From a virus, in IMG/VR virus record IMGVR_UViG_3300036715_001865, positions 62,001-126,000 of that record: DNA of 64,000 bases; one strand, given 5' to 3'. Below are positions 1-8,112 of this stretch, piece after piece (positions within the stretch are counted from its first letter, which is position 1; each line of letters begins with the position of its first letter). The notes under the pieces are model-generated. The model had not been told where the DNA came from and did not search any database. It saw nothing but the letters and a program-made list of their open reading frames with translations. The translations under genes were made by a program, and so were the position numbers.

Positions 1-144
1 CTTGGCCACAAGAAACAAATACAAGAAACAGCTCATATGTTAAGTAATTGGGGTGTGGATATGATATCAATGCAAGAATGTAAGGATTGTCATGAAGAAA
101 CAGAACTTCGGGTATCAGCTAATCCCGTAAGTTTTTTTTCATAA
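1..144 (+). CDS. C-terminal 47 residues of a truncated gene, possibly a baseplate hub assembly protein
   Basis: The reading frame is open from base 1 to the TAA at 142-144, so only the C-terminus is present. The tail holds a C-x2-C-H pair (ECKDCHE) and ends in Phe-Phe-Ser. A C-terminal CxxC followed by a final FF reminds me of the gp26/gp51 baseplate-hub assembly family of T4-like phages, but 47 residues cannot establish that. The stop overlaps the start of the next gene (TAATG), so the two are translationally coupled. A tail gene followed by a small overlapping gene is also how tape-measure chaperone pairs look. The real frame is secure; the identity is a guess. Confidence 0.5.
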   Translation, partial: LGHKKQIQETAHMLSNWGVDMISMQECKDCHEETELRVSANPVSFFS

Positions 145-368
145 TGCTTAAATCAGGTACTCCACAAGATATTAGGAGTATGTTTGATAATATGGGAAGA
201 GAAAGAAAACGGCTGGTTAAATCTGTTATTCAATTGGTTTATTTTATGAGAGGCTCTGTTCAATATGACCATATGATGAATATGTCATTAATTGAACGTG
301 AGATGATAAGTGAATTTATTGAAAATAGATTAGAAGTCGAAGGAAAGAAAATGTATCCCGTTTATTAA
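144..368 (+). CDS. Small conserved-type phage protein (74 aa), tail/baseplate assembly suspected
   Basis: A 74-residue basic, helical protein with no signal peptide or membrane segment. Its ATG overlaps the stop of the preceding gene by one base, which argues for coupled translation and a shared role. The middle carries YFMRGSVQYD followed by an acidic helix. I associate that pattern with small proteins encoded beside tail or baseplate-assembly genes in myoviruses, but I cannot name a characterised homologue. A perfect 25-bp hairpin starts 38 nt after the stop and probably ends the transcript. Confidence 0.5.
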   Translation: MLKSGTPQDIRSMFDNMGRERKRLVKSVIQLVYFMRGSVQYDHMMNMSLIEREMISEFIENRLEVEGKKMYPVY

Positions 369-405
369 TATCTGATTTAAGCACATTAATCACATCTAAC
401 TACGT

Positions 406-456
406 AACTCACCTAATTAAATCACAACTCAGAGTTGTGATTTAATTAGGTGAGTT
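406..456. terminator. 51-nt perfect palindrome between convergent genes
   Basis: Bases 406-430 are the exact reverse complement of 432-456, giving a 25-bp perfect stem around one central base. It lies just after the plus-strand gene ending at 368 and faces the minus-strand gene ending at 708. A bidirectional terminator is the simplest reading. It lacks a long T-run, and such long perfect arms are unusual for a terminator. Confidence 0.55.
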
Positions 457-573
457 GTTTACTAATCAACAAATAATATCTGCTTTTAAAACATATCCCT
501 GCCCCCACATTAACGCAGTTGATTGGAAGTACCTGGCGACATGAATATCACATGTTTATTATATTTAACTATA

Positions 574-705
574 GTTGACATCGCTCCTAAGTGGGTCAAA
601 CTTTATAGGCATCATCCTAAAGGCTCGTTAAGTGCACATAGGTGCTCTTCTGTTCCCTCTTCACCGATAGGTCTGGTTTATCGGTTGCGTTGCGCGAAAT
701 TACAA
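574..705. other. Gene-free stretch with a series of hairpins; candidate structured RNA
   Basis: About 250 bases (457-707) carry no convincing gene and look richer in GC than their surroundings. From 574 to 705 successive inverted repeats can be drawn: TTGAC/GTCAA, CTTTATAGG/CCTAAAG with a bulge, GCAC/GTGC, ACCGATA/TATCGGT and a GCG-rich final hairpin. No tRNA T-loop or anticodon arm is recognisable. A 78-codon open frame crosses the region from 523 but has no family resemblance and runs into the opposing resolvase gene. The strand of any RNA cannot be decided. Confidence 0.3.
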
Positions 706-707
706 CT

Positions 708-1205
708 TTATGCGTTATGTAGTGGCTCTATAGACAATCCTGATTTAGCAATAAAGTAACTATCTACTATATCATATAAACCAGTTGTCTTTTTTACCCC
801 TGAAGACAAAAAAAGATTTTGTGTGTTTATGGGTAAAACTTCAAATAAATCTTGTTTTTTTGTTTTTCCTTTAGTTTTACCAAGTGCTAATTTCTTAACA
901 GCAGTTGGTGCTATAATATTACATATTATAGGTCTAAAAGAATCGACAATTAAAAATTGAAGGCCAGCTAATTGTCTTGTTGCATTACCAACACCACCAA
1001 AAGCTAATCCTTCAATACAAACTGTTTTAATGTTGTTATTATCAGCTATTTCTTTTAATTTGTCAACAACGATTCTAGCTCGGTGGTATATATCTCCATC
1101 TTCTATGGATGTTTTAATTGTACCAAAATTTAATATGTCCCCTTCAGGGGTGAGCACACAAAATCCAGTACAAGTAAAACTCTGATCGATGCCTAATATA
1201 TTCAT
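708..1205 (-). CDS. ruvC: RuvC-like Holliday junction resolvase
   Basis: A 165-residue RNase H-fold nuclease expected to cleave four-way DNA junctions during recombination and before packaging. The acidic active-site positions are visible: Asp7 in GIDQS near the N-terminus, Glu65 in CIEG, and Asp145/Asp148 in YDIVDSYFIA. Length and motif order match RuvC. T4 itself uses the unrelated endonuclease VII (gp49) for this step, so this phage appears to have a RuvC-type enzyme instead, as other distant T4-like phages do. It faces the plus-strand genes to its left across the hairpin region. The start ATG is preceded by a weak GGA about 9 nt upstream. Confidence 0.85.
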   Translation of the reverse strand: MNILGIDQSFTCTGFCVLTPEGDILNFGTIKTSIEDGDIYHRARIVVDKLKEIADNNNIKTVCIEGLAFGGVGNATRQLAGLQFLIVDSFRPIICNIIAPTAVKKLALGKTKGKTKKQDLFEVLPINTQNLFLSSGVKKTTGLYDIVDSYFIAKSGLSIEPLHNA

Positions 1206-1240
1206 ATGCTTATTCCAGTTAAAGGTATATGTATATAGTA

Positions 1241-1993
1241 TTACCCATAACTAAATGAAACTCGTCCAGGTTGTCCATTAGTTCCTGGTCCTAATCTTCC
1301 ATCTCCACCATTCCCACCTACTGGTGCTGGATTTCTGCCACCATATATTGGACCAATCCATCCATACCCCAAGTAATCTGGGGAAGAACCTCTCCCACCT
1401 GGTTGCCCATTAGGGTTACCACCAACACCACCAAATCCATACTGTATACCTGGTTGCCCACCTTCCACTCTTACCAATTCAGCCCCTGTTGTATTATCAA
1501 ATATACCAGATTGCCCTCCCGCTACACCAGCAATAAATTGTACTGGATTGCCATTAGAGTCAAAATTGAACACATAATTACCATTGAATCGATAGGAGGC
1601 ACCCCATCCAACTTGGCCAACATCTATTCGAAGAATTTGGCCAGGAGTAACAGCCACACCCCAAGGGCCAAGCCATCCACCTGATCCACCCCCACTACCA
1701 ATCCAAGCATCTCCATCACTATAACAAGCACCAGCACCACCACCACCACCCCAAATATAATCAATAGAGAGGTAAGTAATATCCCAAGGAACAACCCACC
1801 AATATGAACCAGGCACATCATATAACATATATCCAGGAGCGGTAGGTGGTGGATCAGGTGGCCAATGCTTTGTCCACGCGCCACCTAAATTATGATGCAC
1901 CTTGGAACAAGGATACCAAACTCCCCCAATATTTTTAAATACTGCTCGGGGAACTGCCCAGTTCCCCCATTTGTTCAATAATAAACTAGCCAT
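1241..1993 (-). CDS. Glycine-rich tail-fibre tip adhesin (gp38-like)
   Basis: A 250-residue protein lying 12 nt downstream of the tail-fibre gene. The N-terminal ~70 residues are rich in Trp and Pro. From about residue 80 to the end it is dominated by Gly-rich blocks (WGGGGGAG, GSGGGSGG, GGVGG, GGNGGDG) separated by short hydrophobic or polar segments. In T2/T6/S16-type phages the gp38 adhesin at the fibre tip is built of stacked polyglycine helices whose connecting loops bind the receptor. Position and composition fit that role here. A strong GGAG lies 8 nt before the ATG. Homology to gp38 is inferred from architecture, not from alignment; a generic Gly-rich structural domain is the alternative. 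Confidence 0.7.
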   Translation of the reverse strand: MASLLLNKWGNWAVPRAVFKNIGGVWYPCSKVHHNLGGAWTKHWPPDPPPTAPGYMLYDVPGSYWWVVPWDITYLSIDYIWGGGGGAGACYSDGDAWIGSGGGSGGWLGPWGVAVTPGQILRIDVGQVGWGASYRFNGNYVFNFDSNGNPVQFIAGVAGGQSGIFDNTTGAELVRVEGGQPGIQYGFGGVGGNPNGQPGGRGSSPDYLGYGWIGPIYGGRNPAPVGGNGGDGRLGPGTNGQPGRVSFSYG

Positions 1994-2005
1994 TGTGCGT
2001 CTCCA

Positions 2006-3070
2006 TTATAATTGAAACCAGATGTCTCCATCGGCTCCACCTGATGGACCATCCCAAGATACCCACACTTGATGTTGTCCGCCCCAACCAGCTGGCATAT
2101 ATGCATGAGAATTCACAAAATCGTAGGTAGCATAATAAGCACCAATGCCACTATTTAAATTGGTAATTGCTGTAGTAATCGCAGCTTCGACCCAACTTTT
2201 GTGTACTAACTGGTTTGGATAGATAGGAGTTCTCCCATCATCAACTATATTACCGGATATGGCTATTATTCCATTACCTGCTACACCAGGAGTTCCTCCT
2301 GATGCAACAATTGCTGAATCGAACATAACAGAGCTTCCACTGGTCCAAAATTCAAAAGCTGCTGATGATGGACCAGTAAACTTACCCATCTGTATTTCGG
2401 GATATTTGGAACTACCTGAACCTTCAATCCACATATTAAGAAAAGCATCATTTGGAGTTGATGTAGTTACTTTTAGTGCACCAGTCATAGTGTCTCCAAC
2501 CTTTTTAACAAATGTGCTATTTGCAGCCGCATCGGCTGCAGCATCTGAAATTGAAGTATCCACGTATCCTTTTGTAGCAGCATCAAGTGGATGTCCGGCT
2601 CTTGGATCTGCGTTAAGAGTAAGATATCCTGTCATGATATCCCCTATCTTCTGTACAAATGTGGAAGCTGTTGATGACCCTAAATAATGTGAATCTGCAT
2701 ATTGTTCTGATATTAGATGTCTCCAACTGTTGAGAGTTGGATCATCACACACGTACATTTCGCTGGTGGTTAAATTAAACCAGGATTGTCCAAGAATTGG
2801 CTTGTTGATACCCAATCCTCCACTAGGAGATAAATCTAATCTTGATTTTGGAGTAGCAGGAGATGCAGTTTTTTCCATAACTGCAAAATTTTCCAATAAC
2901 CTATAAAAGTTTTGGTCAACTTCTTGTCCCCAACCTGTGCGACCATATCCGTAAAAGGTTAAGTCTGCATCTTGTTGGTGTTGTTCGTAGGGTCCTGAAG
3001 CGGACCCTACGTTAATTTGAAAGCGTAAATTGCCTTGAGAATTTATAATTGTATATGATGTAGTTGCCAT
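2006..3070 (-). CDS. Tail fibre protein with phage-fibre repeats
   Basis: A 354-residue virion protein of the long or short tail fibre. Two copies of the phage-fibre repeat are visible (KIGDIMTG... and KVGDTMTG..., the first followed by HPLDAATKGYVD). The N-terminal third has FYGYGRTGWGQEVDQNF, typical of baseplate-attachment regions in distant T4-like phages. Residues ~90-120 hold a short WFNLTT...W module that also recurs in the giant protein encoded at 19913-31264. The gene has a consensus late promoter 27 nt upstream inside a 12-bp inverted repeat. It probably forms one unit with the adhesin gene that follows. Confidence 0.85.
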   Translation of the reverse strand: MATTSYTIINSQGNLRFQINVGSASGPYEQHQQDADLTFYGYGRTGWGQEVDQNFYRLLENFAVMEKTASPATPKSRLDLSPSGGLGINKPILGQSWFNLTTSEMYVCDDPTLNSWRHLISEQYADSHYLGSSTASTFVQKIGDIMTGYLTLNADPRAGHPLDAATKGYVDTSISDAAADAAANSTFVKKVGDTMTGALKVTTSTPNDAFLNMWIEGSGSSKYPEIQMGKFTGPSSAAFEFWTSGSSVMFDSAIVASGGTPGVAGNGIIAISGNIVDDGRTPIYPNQLVHKSWVEAAITTAITNLNSGIGAYYATYDFVNSHAYMPAGWGGQHQVWVSWDGPSGGADGDIWFQL

Positions 3071-3081
3071 TATACTGGTCC

Positions 3082-3119
3082 ATAGTAGTGATTATGTATT
3101 TATACTTAATCACTACTAT
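3082..3119 (-). promoter_or_regulatory. Late promoter (3097-3104) inside a 12-bp inverted repeat before the tail-fibre gene
   Basis: On the minus strand TATAAATA lies at 3104-3097. Arms 3108-3119 and 3082-3093 are perfectly complementary over 12 bp. The inner arm ends against the GGACC ribosome binding site. A transcript started at the late promoter lacks the outer arm; read-through RNA would contain the whole hairpin. Confidence 0.75.
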
Positions 3120-3405
3120 CATCATCATAAGAGGATAGCGCATCACTAACCATCCGTAAGGTTCTACTATCTATATCATGTTTTGTTAACATTCTAAGAT
3201 ACTGAACCAAACTATACCCGTCTGTTTGTAATATGTTTGGATTACGTCCTAAACTAGAAATAGTTTGGATTAGATCGGTTATGAGTGTTTTATCTTGAGG
3301 GGTAGCTGACTGTTTTAGCTTTTTCAAAGATTTTGTAGCATCAACAATCAACCCACCAACTGCATTGTCATCCCCTAACACCATTAATTCATATAATAAC
3401 TTCAC
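3106..3405 (-). CDS. Uncharacterised 99-aa protein upstream of the tail fibre gene
   Basis: A 99-residue, mostly helical acidic protein with an Asp/Ser-rich C-terminal end (SSYDDDSSD). I recognise no family. It starts at GTG preceded by AGGA about 8 nt upstream. A late-promoter variant AATAAATA lies at 3434-3427 on the minus strand, 22 nt before the start, suggesting late expression and a virion or assembly role. It lies between the recombination genes and the fibre genes. Its 3' end overlaps the inverted repeat carrying the fibre-gene promoter. Confidence 0.6.
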   Translation of the reverse strand: MKLLYELMVLGDDNAVGGLIVDATKSLKKLKQSATPQDKTLITDLIQTISSLGRNPNILQTDGYSLVQYLRMLTKHDIDSRTLRMVSDALSSYDDDSSD

Positions 3406-3446
3406 AATAACATCCTAAATAAATAGTATTTATTGTGAATGTGTTG

Positions 3447-6266
3447 TTATGGGATATAAGAGAATCCTTGTTTCATTTGAATAGTTAATGTATTGTCAAA
3501 TATATGACGAGCTTCTTCTCTGTGTGATATGATATATGTTGATAGTTCTTCTTCCTTAGCTCTACGCTTAATTACCTTTGCAGCCGCCTGAATTCCAACA
3601 GCATCTAAACCAACATCTAATACCTCATCTAACATCCAAATATTTACTTTGGTGTGTAATCGTTGTAAAACATCACTAAATGATAAGGACAGTGCTAGAT
3701 TAACTCGAGCCTTTTGTCCAGCTGATAAATTACCAAAATCTAAGGTATTACCAAATTGAGATATATTAGCAGTCATTTCATGTGTAAATTCAACCGTATG
3801 TCGCAATAGCATCTCTGACAAATAGTATTGCAGTCTAGTATTGAGATAAGGAATGTACTTGTTTAAAAGCATTTTCCTTACAAAACTATCCCGTTTTGTC
3901 AATAACTTCAATAACAGTTTTTGGTGCTCTACTTCTTTTGTTAAAATATTTACCTCTGAAAAATCAATTGAGTCTAGCTTGATGTTAATTAATTCATCTA
4001 ATGCCTCGGTGTGAGGGTTGGTACTAGACAATAACGTATCAATATTAGCCTCTATAGCACTACTTTGGTTTTGTATCTTCAACAAGTCTTTAATATTTGG
4101 TGAAGTAAGTTGTGGCTTTAGGTTGTTTTGAATATTTTCAAGAGCTTCAATGGCTGAGTCCACTTCTGAAAGTTCAATCAACAACTGTTCGTTTGTGTTG
4201 GTTAGTGTACTTACAGAGGATGAAAGCTCATTCAATTTAGTTTCCACATCATTATAATCCTGTAAACAATATGGACATTTATGGGATTGAAGCTGTTCAA
4301 GCTCCTTTGTGTATTTTGTTATTTGTGCTTTATTTGATTTAATGGAGTTTTCCAGTTTATCAAATTGGCCAATATCTACCACCAATTGAAGATTAACTTC
4401 TGTTAATTTATCATGGATTTCCTGTTGTTTTTCTAAATCAACACCCTTTATTTTTGATAATTGGGCTTGTAGTTCCGTTATCTTATTTTTGGTTGTATCT
4501 TCCCAATTAGAGATTCTTGTTTTGGTGTTTGTGATTTGGGAATTGTGTCTAATATGCTCTTGTTGGATTAAATCCAGTCTTGTTTTTTTGATTTTTAGAC
4601 TATTCTCAGTGTCCTTAATAAGCTCCTTCAATGCAACAGCTTTATCAGCTAATACAGTTAATCCCACCAGTCGTTCAAACATACCAGCTTGTTCCGCTTT
4701 TGGCAAATCTAAGAATGGATTCAAAGTCGCACTAAACACAACAATACGCACGAATAAGTCATATGATATCCCAATAACTTCTTCGATATACTTATTTGTA
4801 TTTGTAACACTATCTAATGTTTTATCTTCACCATTGATATAAAAATACACATTATTCCCATTTTTTGATTTCCGTTCTCGCTTAATTAAGTACACATCAT
4901 CTCCAATATCAAATTCAACAGATACTTCCATGTTTTTGTTGTTTATATTGTTGACCAATTTATCCTTGGAAATGTTTGAAACAGGTTTGTCAAATAAAGT
5001 GTACACCAATGCATTCAGTATTGTTGTATTGTGAGTAACAATAAAATCATCAGTAATATATAAATGTTCAGGGCTATCAATCATGATACACTGAGTTTCT
5101 TTTTCTCCTAAATATTCAACCATATCAATTCTCAACCCCGAGTTAGCATATTGGGTATGGCCAATAGATAGCTTTTCTAATTTTCTAGGTAATGTAAACA
5201 ATATATGAGGATTAGGTACTTGTATACTTACCTCATATGATAGTTGACCTTCGACTCGTTCAGAGTTTTGATTTTTATAGAACGGCAATCGTTTAGAAAT
5301 TTTTGCAGTTCCTCCGATACTCCTAATTAAATACTGAACATCTTGTGCTAATTGGTTACTAGAACTAGAAAAACTTATATTTTTCGTTTTTCCAACTGTT
5401 CCATCTGTATCCATAAGACCTTGCAATAATTCCAACTTTTGGTCGTAGTTGCTGTTTATCAAGTATTCAGTTGGAATAAACTTTGTGGATGACTTTGTGT
5501 GTAAAATACCCAATTGAGAAAGTTGCCGCCTAATAGATAATAAATTGTGTGACCCTTTTATATTATTAACAAGTATCCAATCATAATTAGGTGATTTTTT
5601 TCCATACTGCACTAAATGTTGTTTATGAGGTAGTAATAATGACTCGATCCTATCGATAGAGTGGGAATCTGCTGAAGTGAATAATATATATCCCCCACTC
5701 ATACAACCATCTCCCAATAAACTACCAAGTAGGTATGGGTGTATCATAAAATCACTTGGTGGTGTAGTTTTATCTGGTTGTATTTTTGGCACAAAAATAC
5801 TGTATCTGGGATTTTTGTTCTTCCACTCCTCTATTAATGGGATTATTTGTTTAGTGGTAAGGGTCCGAGTACCTCTCTTTCCACTCTGGTCCCACCTGTG
5901 AGAAAATACTTCCCACAAGTGATCTTCATCAGCTTCAGTAGTTCTGCCATCAGAAAATGTGATTTTGTATGTTGGTCTAATACCTTGTGGGTAAACTCCT
6001 ATTATGTTAGCTGTTTTACCATTTGGGGTACTGACTATATCTCCAACTTTACATTCCCCTATTGTTGTCCAACCAATTGGAGTTTTTACTTTACAGTGTA
6101 GTGGTTGAGCTTTACCAGTGCCATTGCCTCCCACACCTTCTGTAGTATCATCTAAATTTTCTCCCATTATTAATGTTGTGCCAACATTTGTAAATTCAAC
6201 CACAGTAGTGTTATTACCGTATGATAAAAAATTACGCATTGAAACAGTTTTAAAAGTAATATTCAT
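3447..6266 (-). CDS. 46: Recombination endonuclease subunit gp46 (Rad50/SbcC-like ATPase) containing an intein
   Basis: A 939-residue precursor. Removing the intein (residues 53-413) leaves 578 residues, close to T4 gp46. gp46 is the SMC-like ATPase partner of the gp47 nuclease; together they resect DNA ends for recombination-dependent replication. The Walker A sequence GGNGTGK ends at residue 52 and continues as TTILNAL after the intein. A long coiled coil follows, with the zinc-hook pair CPYC near residue 665. The ABC signature LSAGQKARVNLALS and a Walker B IWMLDEVLDVGLD lie near the C-terminus. Only 3 nt separate it from gene 47 upstream, so the two form one operon. Until the intein is removed the ATP-binding P-loop is interrupted, so splicing is presumably essential. 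Confidence 0.95.
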   Translation of the reverse strand: MNITFKTVSMRNFLSYGNNTTVVEFTNVGTTLIMGENLDDTTEGVGGNGTGKAQPLHCKVKTPIGWTTIGECKVGDIVSTPNGKTANIIGVYPQGIRPTYKITFSDGRTTEADEDHLWEVFSHRWDQSGKRGTRTLTTKQIIPLIEEWKNKNPRYSIFVPKIQPDKTTPPSDFMIHPYLLGSLLGDGCMSGGYILFTSADSHSIDRIESLLLPHKQHLVQYGKKSPNYDWILVNNIKGSHNLLSIRRQLSQLGILHTKSSTKFIPTEYLINSNYDQKLELLQGLMDTDGTVGKTKNISFSSSSNQLAQDVQYLIRSIGGTAKISKRLPFYKNQNSERVEGQLSYEVSIQVPNPHILFTLPRKLEKLSIGHTQYANSGLRIDMVEYLGEKETQCIMIDSPEHLYITDDFIVTHNTTILNALVYTLFDKPVSNISKDKLVNNINNKNMEVSVEFDIGDDVYLIKRERKSKNGNNVYFYINGEDKTLDSVTNTNKYIEEVIGISYDLFVRIVVFSATLNPFLDLPKAEQAGMFERLVGLTVLADKAVALKELIKDTENSLKIKKTRLDLIQQEHIRHNSQITNTKTRISNWEDTTKNKITELQAQLSKIKGVDLEKQQEIHDKLTEVNLQLVVDIGQFDKLENSIKSNKAQITKYTKELEQLQSHKCPYCLQDYNDVETKLNELSSSVSTLTNTNEQLLIELSEVDSAIEALENIQNNLKPQLTSPNIKDLLKIQNQSSAIEANIDTLLSSTNPHTEALDELINIKLDSIDFSEVNILTKEVEHQKLLLKLLTKRDSFVRKMLLNKYIPYLNTRLQYYLSEMLLRHTVEFTHEMTANISQFGNTLDFGNLSAGQKARVNLALSLSFSDVLQRLHTKVNIWMLDEVLDVGLDAVGIQAAAKVIKRRAKEEELSTYIISHREEARHIFDNTLTIQMKQGFSYIP
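5028..6110 (-). mobile_element. Class 3-type intein with LAGLIDADG endonuclease, inserted in the gp46 Walker A motif
   Basis: Residues 53-413 of the precursor (361 aa). It begins with Ala instead of Cys/Ser and ends in Val-Thr-His-Asn before an extein Thr. The Trp-Cys-Thr set that defines class 3 inteins is complete: Trp118 two residues after the block B His (DHLW), Cys393 in block F (QCIMIDS) and Thr411 just before the penultimate His. Dodecapeptide motifs LLGSLLGDG and LLQGLMDTDG mark a LAGLIDADG homing endonuclease between the splicing blocks. Both endonuclease motifs keep an acidic residue, so it may be active. In class 3 inteins the block F Cys makes the first nucleophilic attack. Confidence 0.88.
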
Positions 6267-6269
6267 GTG

Positions 6270-7316
6270 TTATGCTAACCTCAAGTATTGTGCAATTAAT
6301 AATTCATTATCGATATGATCTGTGTCAATATCATTTAACATTTGTAACACTAATTCATCTATTGTGCGCAATGATGTATCAGATGTATCTATATCTGAAG
6401 CTTCTGTGTCAGTTATTGCTTCTGATACTTCACTTGACTCATCCATAGAACATTCTCGCAATTGATATTGGGTAGTTAATGTTTGTTTAAGAACAGAGCT
6501 TTCTTCGAAATTAATAGGAACATCAACCAAGCACTTAACTCTGGAATTTGGGTAAATTGACACATTTCCATCCAACACATCTGATAGTTTAACTTTAGTA
6601 TATTTTGGACAATCTTCCCAATTAACAAATGTTTTTTGTTGGGATGTGTGGTTATATACCATTAACCCTCTATCATTATCATCAGCATCACTAAAATTAG
6701 TTGGAAAAGCATTGCCGATGTATACAGTGTTGTTTGTTTGTTGTCGTTTGTGAAAATGTCCTGAAAATATATATGTTGGACCAGTAAAGAGAGTGTGGTC
6801 AGGTCCATTTGTCATAATAACATTATGACCAGTAATAACAAATCCTTTAAATTCAAAATGCCCCCACCAAGTAGCAACATTATCGTATTGTACCAGAGTA
6901 TCATATTCGTGGTGGAATAAATATGGGCAAATTAGTGGTGATGTTTCAATATCATCCACAATTGTTGGTTCAGTGATCATTCTAAAATTTGAAAATTCGT
7001 GAAAAGTAATAGTAGAGTATAGATCACGGTTGTGCCTGTGATATAAATCATGATTACCAATAACAAAAAATATTGGAATCCCAAGGTCATTTAACTTCTT
7101 TGCGCATCGGTGTGAATAATTTAATGTAGACACATTAACGGCAGCTCTGTTTTCATACCAGTCTCCCATAAAGATAACATTATCAGCTTTGTGTTTTATA
7201 GCTTGCAAGCAGAACCAATCAATATAATCAAGACAGTCCTGATTGTGAAGTTCGCTGTTGGATTTTGCACCTACATGTAAATCTGTAAATGCAATAGTGG
7301 TTGTAAGTTTTTTCAT
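6270..7316 (-). CDS. 47: Recombination endonuclease subunit gp47 (Mre11/SbcD-like)
   Basis: A 348-residue calcineurin-type phosphoesterase, the nuclease half of the gp46/gp47 complex. The metal-ligand motifs appear in order: D12-x-H14 (FTDLHVG), G51-D52 (FMGDWYENR), GNHD at 87-90, H164 in ITGHN and G-H-F-H at 186-189. Length matches T4 gp47 (about 340). The C-terminal ~60 residues are acidic. It is the first gene of the 47-46 pair, with only 3 nt between the genes. A 13-bp hairpin lies directly before its AAGGG ribosome binding site. Confidence 0.93.
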   Translation of the reverse strand: MKKLTTTIAFTDLHVGAKSNSELHNQDCLDYIDWFCLQAIKHKADNVIFMGDWYENRAAVNVSTLNYSHRCAKKLNDLGIPIFFVIGNHDLYHRHNRDLYSTITFHEFSNFRMITEPTIVDDIETSPLICPYLFHHEYDTLVQYDNVATWWGHFEFKGFVITGHNVIMTNGPDHTLFTGPTYIFSGHFHKRQQTNNTVYIGNAFPTNFSDADDNDRGLMVYNHTSQQKTFVNWEDCPKYTKVKLSDVLDGNVSIYPNSRVKCLVDVPINFEESSVLKQTLTTQYQLRECSMDESSEVSEAITDTEASDIDTSDTSLRTIDELVLQMLNDIDTDHIDNELLIAQYLRLA

Positions 7317-7329
7317 GTATATAATCCCT

Positions 7330-7374
7330 TATGTGTGATAATTAATGATATTAATCATACTATTATCACACATA
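7330..7374 (-). promoter_or_regulatory. 13-bp hairpin directly upstream of the gene 47 ribosome binding site
   Basis: Bases 7330-7342 and 7362-7374 are perfectly complementary, with a smaller ATGAT/ATCAT hairpin in the loop. In the minus-strand transcript the structure ends immediately before AAGGG. It could end the gp55 transcript, be an RNA-processing site or tune translation of gene 47. No consensus late promoter lies inside it. Confidence 0.5.
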
Positions 7375-7410
7375 TCATTAAATTATACAACGATATAACA
7401 AGGTTTGATT

Positions 7411-7995
7411 TTATTTTAGGATAGGTTGATACTCTTCAACCTCTATTTCATCCAATTCTTCTAACTCTTCTAATTCTTCTATGACACTAATGTCAAATTC
7501 ATCAACAAAAGAATCTTGTTGTAACTGTTGTTGTAATTCAATAGCAGTTTCTCTGTAGTGGTAATAATCTTGTTCATCTTCTACAAAATGTTGATCAGAA
7601 GCATCTTCAGTGAAACCAAATGAAGGATTCATTCCTTGTTTAACCAATAATAAATCTCTCACAATTCTTTGTCTTTTTTCTTTGTTGAGGTATTGAATAA
7701 ATGAATTTTTAATGCATTGGGTAAAAAAAGCAAATGGATTATTGCTCTTGTTTGGATCGAAACTGTTCCAAGTACGTACTAGCATCATCATGGCGTAGGC
7801 TTGCATGTCGGAATTGTAAGTATAGTTGACAAAGTTTCCTTTTGCAGCATATTTCGCGCATAACAATTGTATCATACGAGCCAGTTTATCATTCATTTTA
7901 CCTTGAGCTTTTGATTCCCCAATAGCTATTAATAGTTCTTTGTTGTTTAAATATTGGATTTTTGGTGGGAGACTTGGAGTGGGTTCAGTGGACAT
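7411..7995 (-). CDS. 55: Late-transcription sigma factor gp55
   Basis: A 194-residue divergent sigma-70 relative that directs host RNA polymerase to late promoters of the TATAAATA type. The diagnostic stretch is the region-2-like segment around residues 60-115, with NSDMQAYAMMMLVRTWNSF, then FAFFTQCIKNSFIQYLNKEK, as in T4 gp55 (185 aa). The C-terminal ~50 residues are strongly acidic with Gln and Glu repeats; in T4 the gp55 C-terminus carries the clamp-binding motif, and here the protein ends EYQPILK. The many TATAAATA elements in this window are its expected targets. It sits upstream of genes 47 and 46 on the same strand. Confidence 0.9.
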   Translation of the reverse strand: MSTEPTPSLPPKIQYLNNKELLIAIGESKAQGKMNDKLARMIQLLCAKYAAKGNFVNYTYNSDMQAYAMMMLVRTWNSFDPNKSNNPFAFFTQCIKNSFIQYLNKEKRQRIVRDLLLVKQGMNPSFGFTEDASDQHFVEDEQDYYHYRETAIELQQQLQQDSFVDEFDISVIEELEELEELDEIEVEEYQPILK

Positions 7996-8075
7996 ATAAT
8001 ACCTATTATAATATGGGTGATGGCATGGTACTATATTTTACAACATAAGTCAACATTTATACCTGGTACGTGTTG

Positions 8076-8083
8076 TATAAATA
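8076..8083 (+). promoter_or_regulatory. Late promoter TATAAATA
   Basis: An exact T4-type late -10 element, 29 nt upstream of the baseplate gene at 8113. It opens the baseplate module. Confidence 0.8.
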
Positions 8084-8112
8084 TCATATACGATAATTAA
8101 AAGGAAATAACT

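Noticed and set aside
574-705. A tRNA gene in the structured gap
   Set aside because: No anticodon arm, T-loop consensus or acceptor pairing could be drawn on either strand.
523-759. A 78-codon open frame on the plus strand
   Set aside because: It overlaps the opposing resolvase gene, has no ribosome binding site or recognisable composition, and crosses a run of hairpins.
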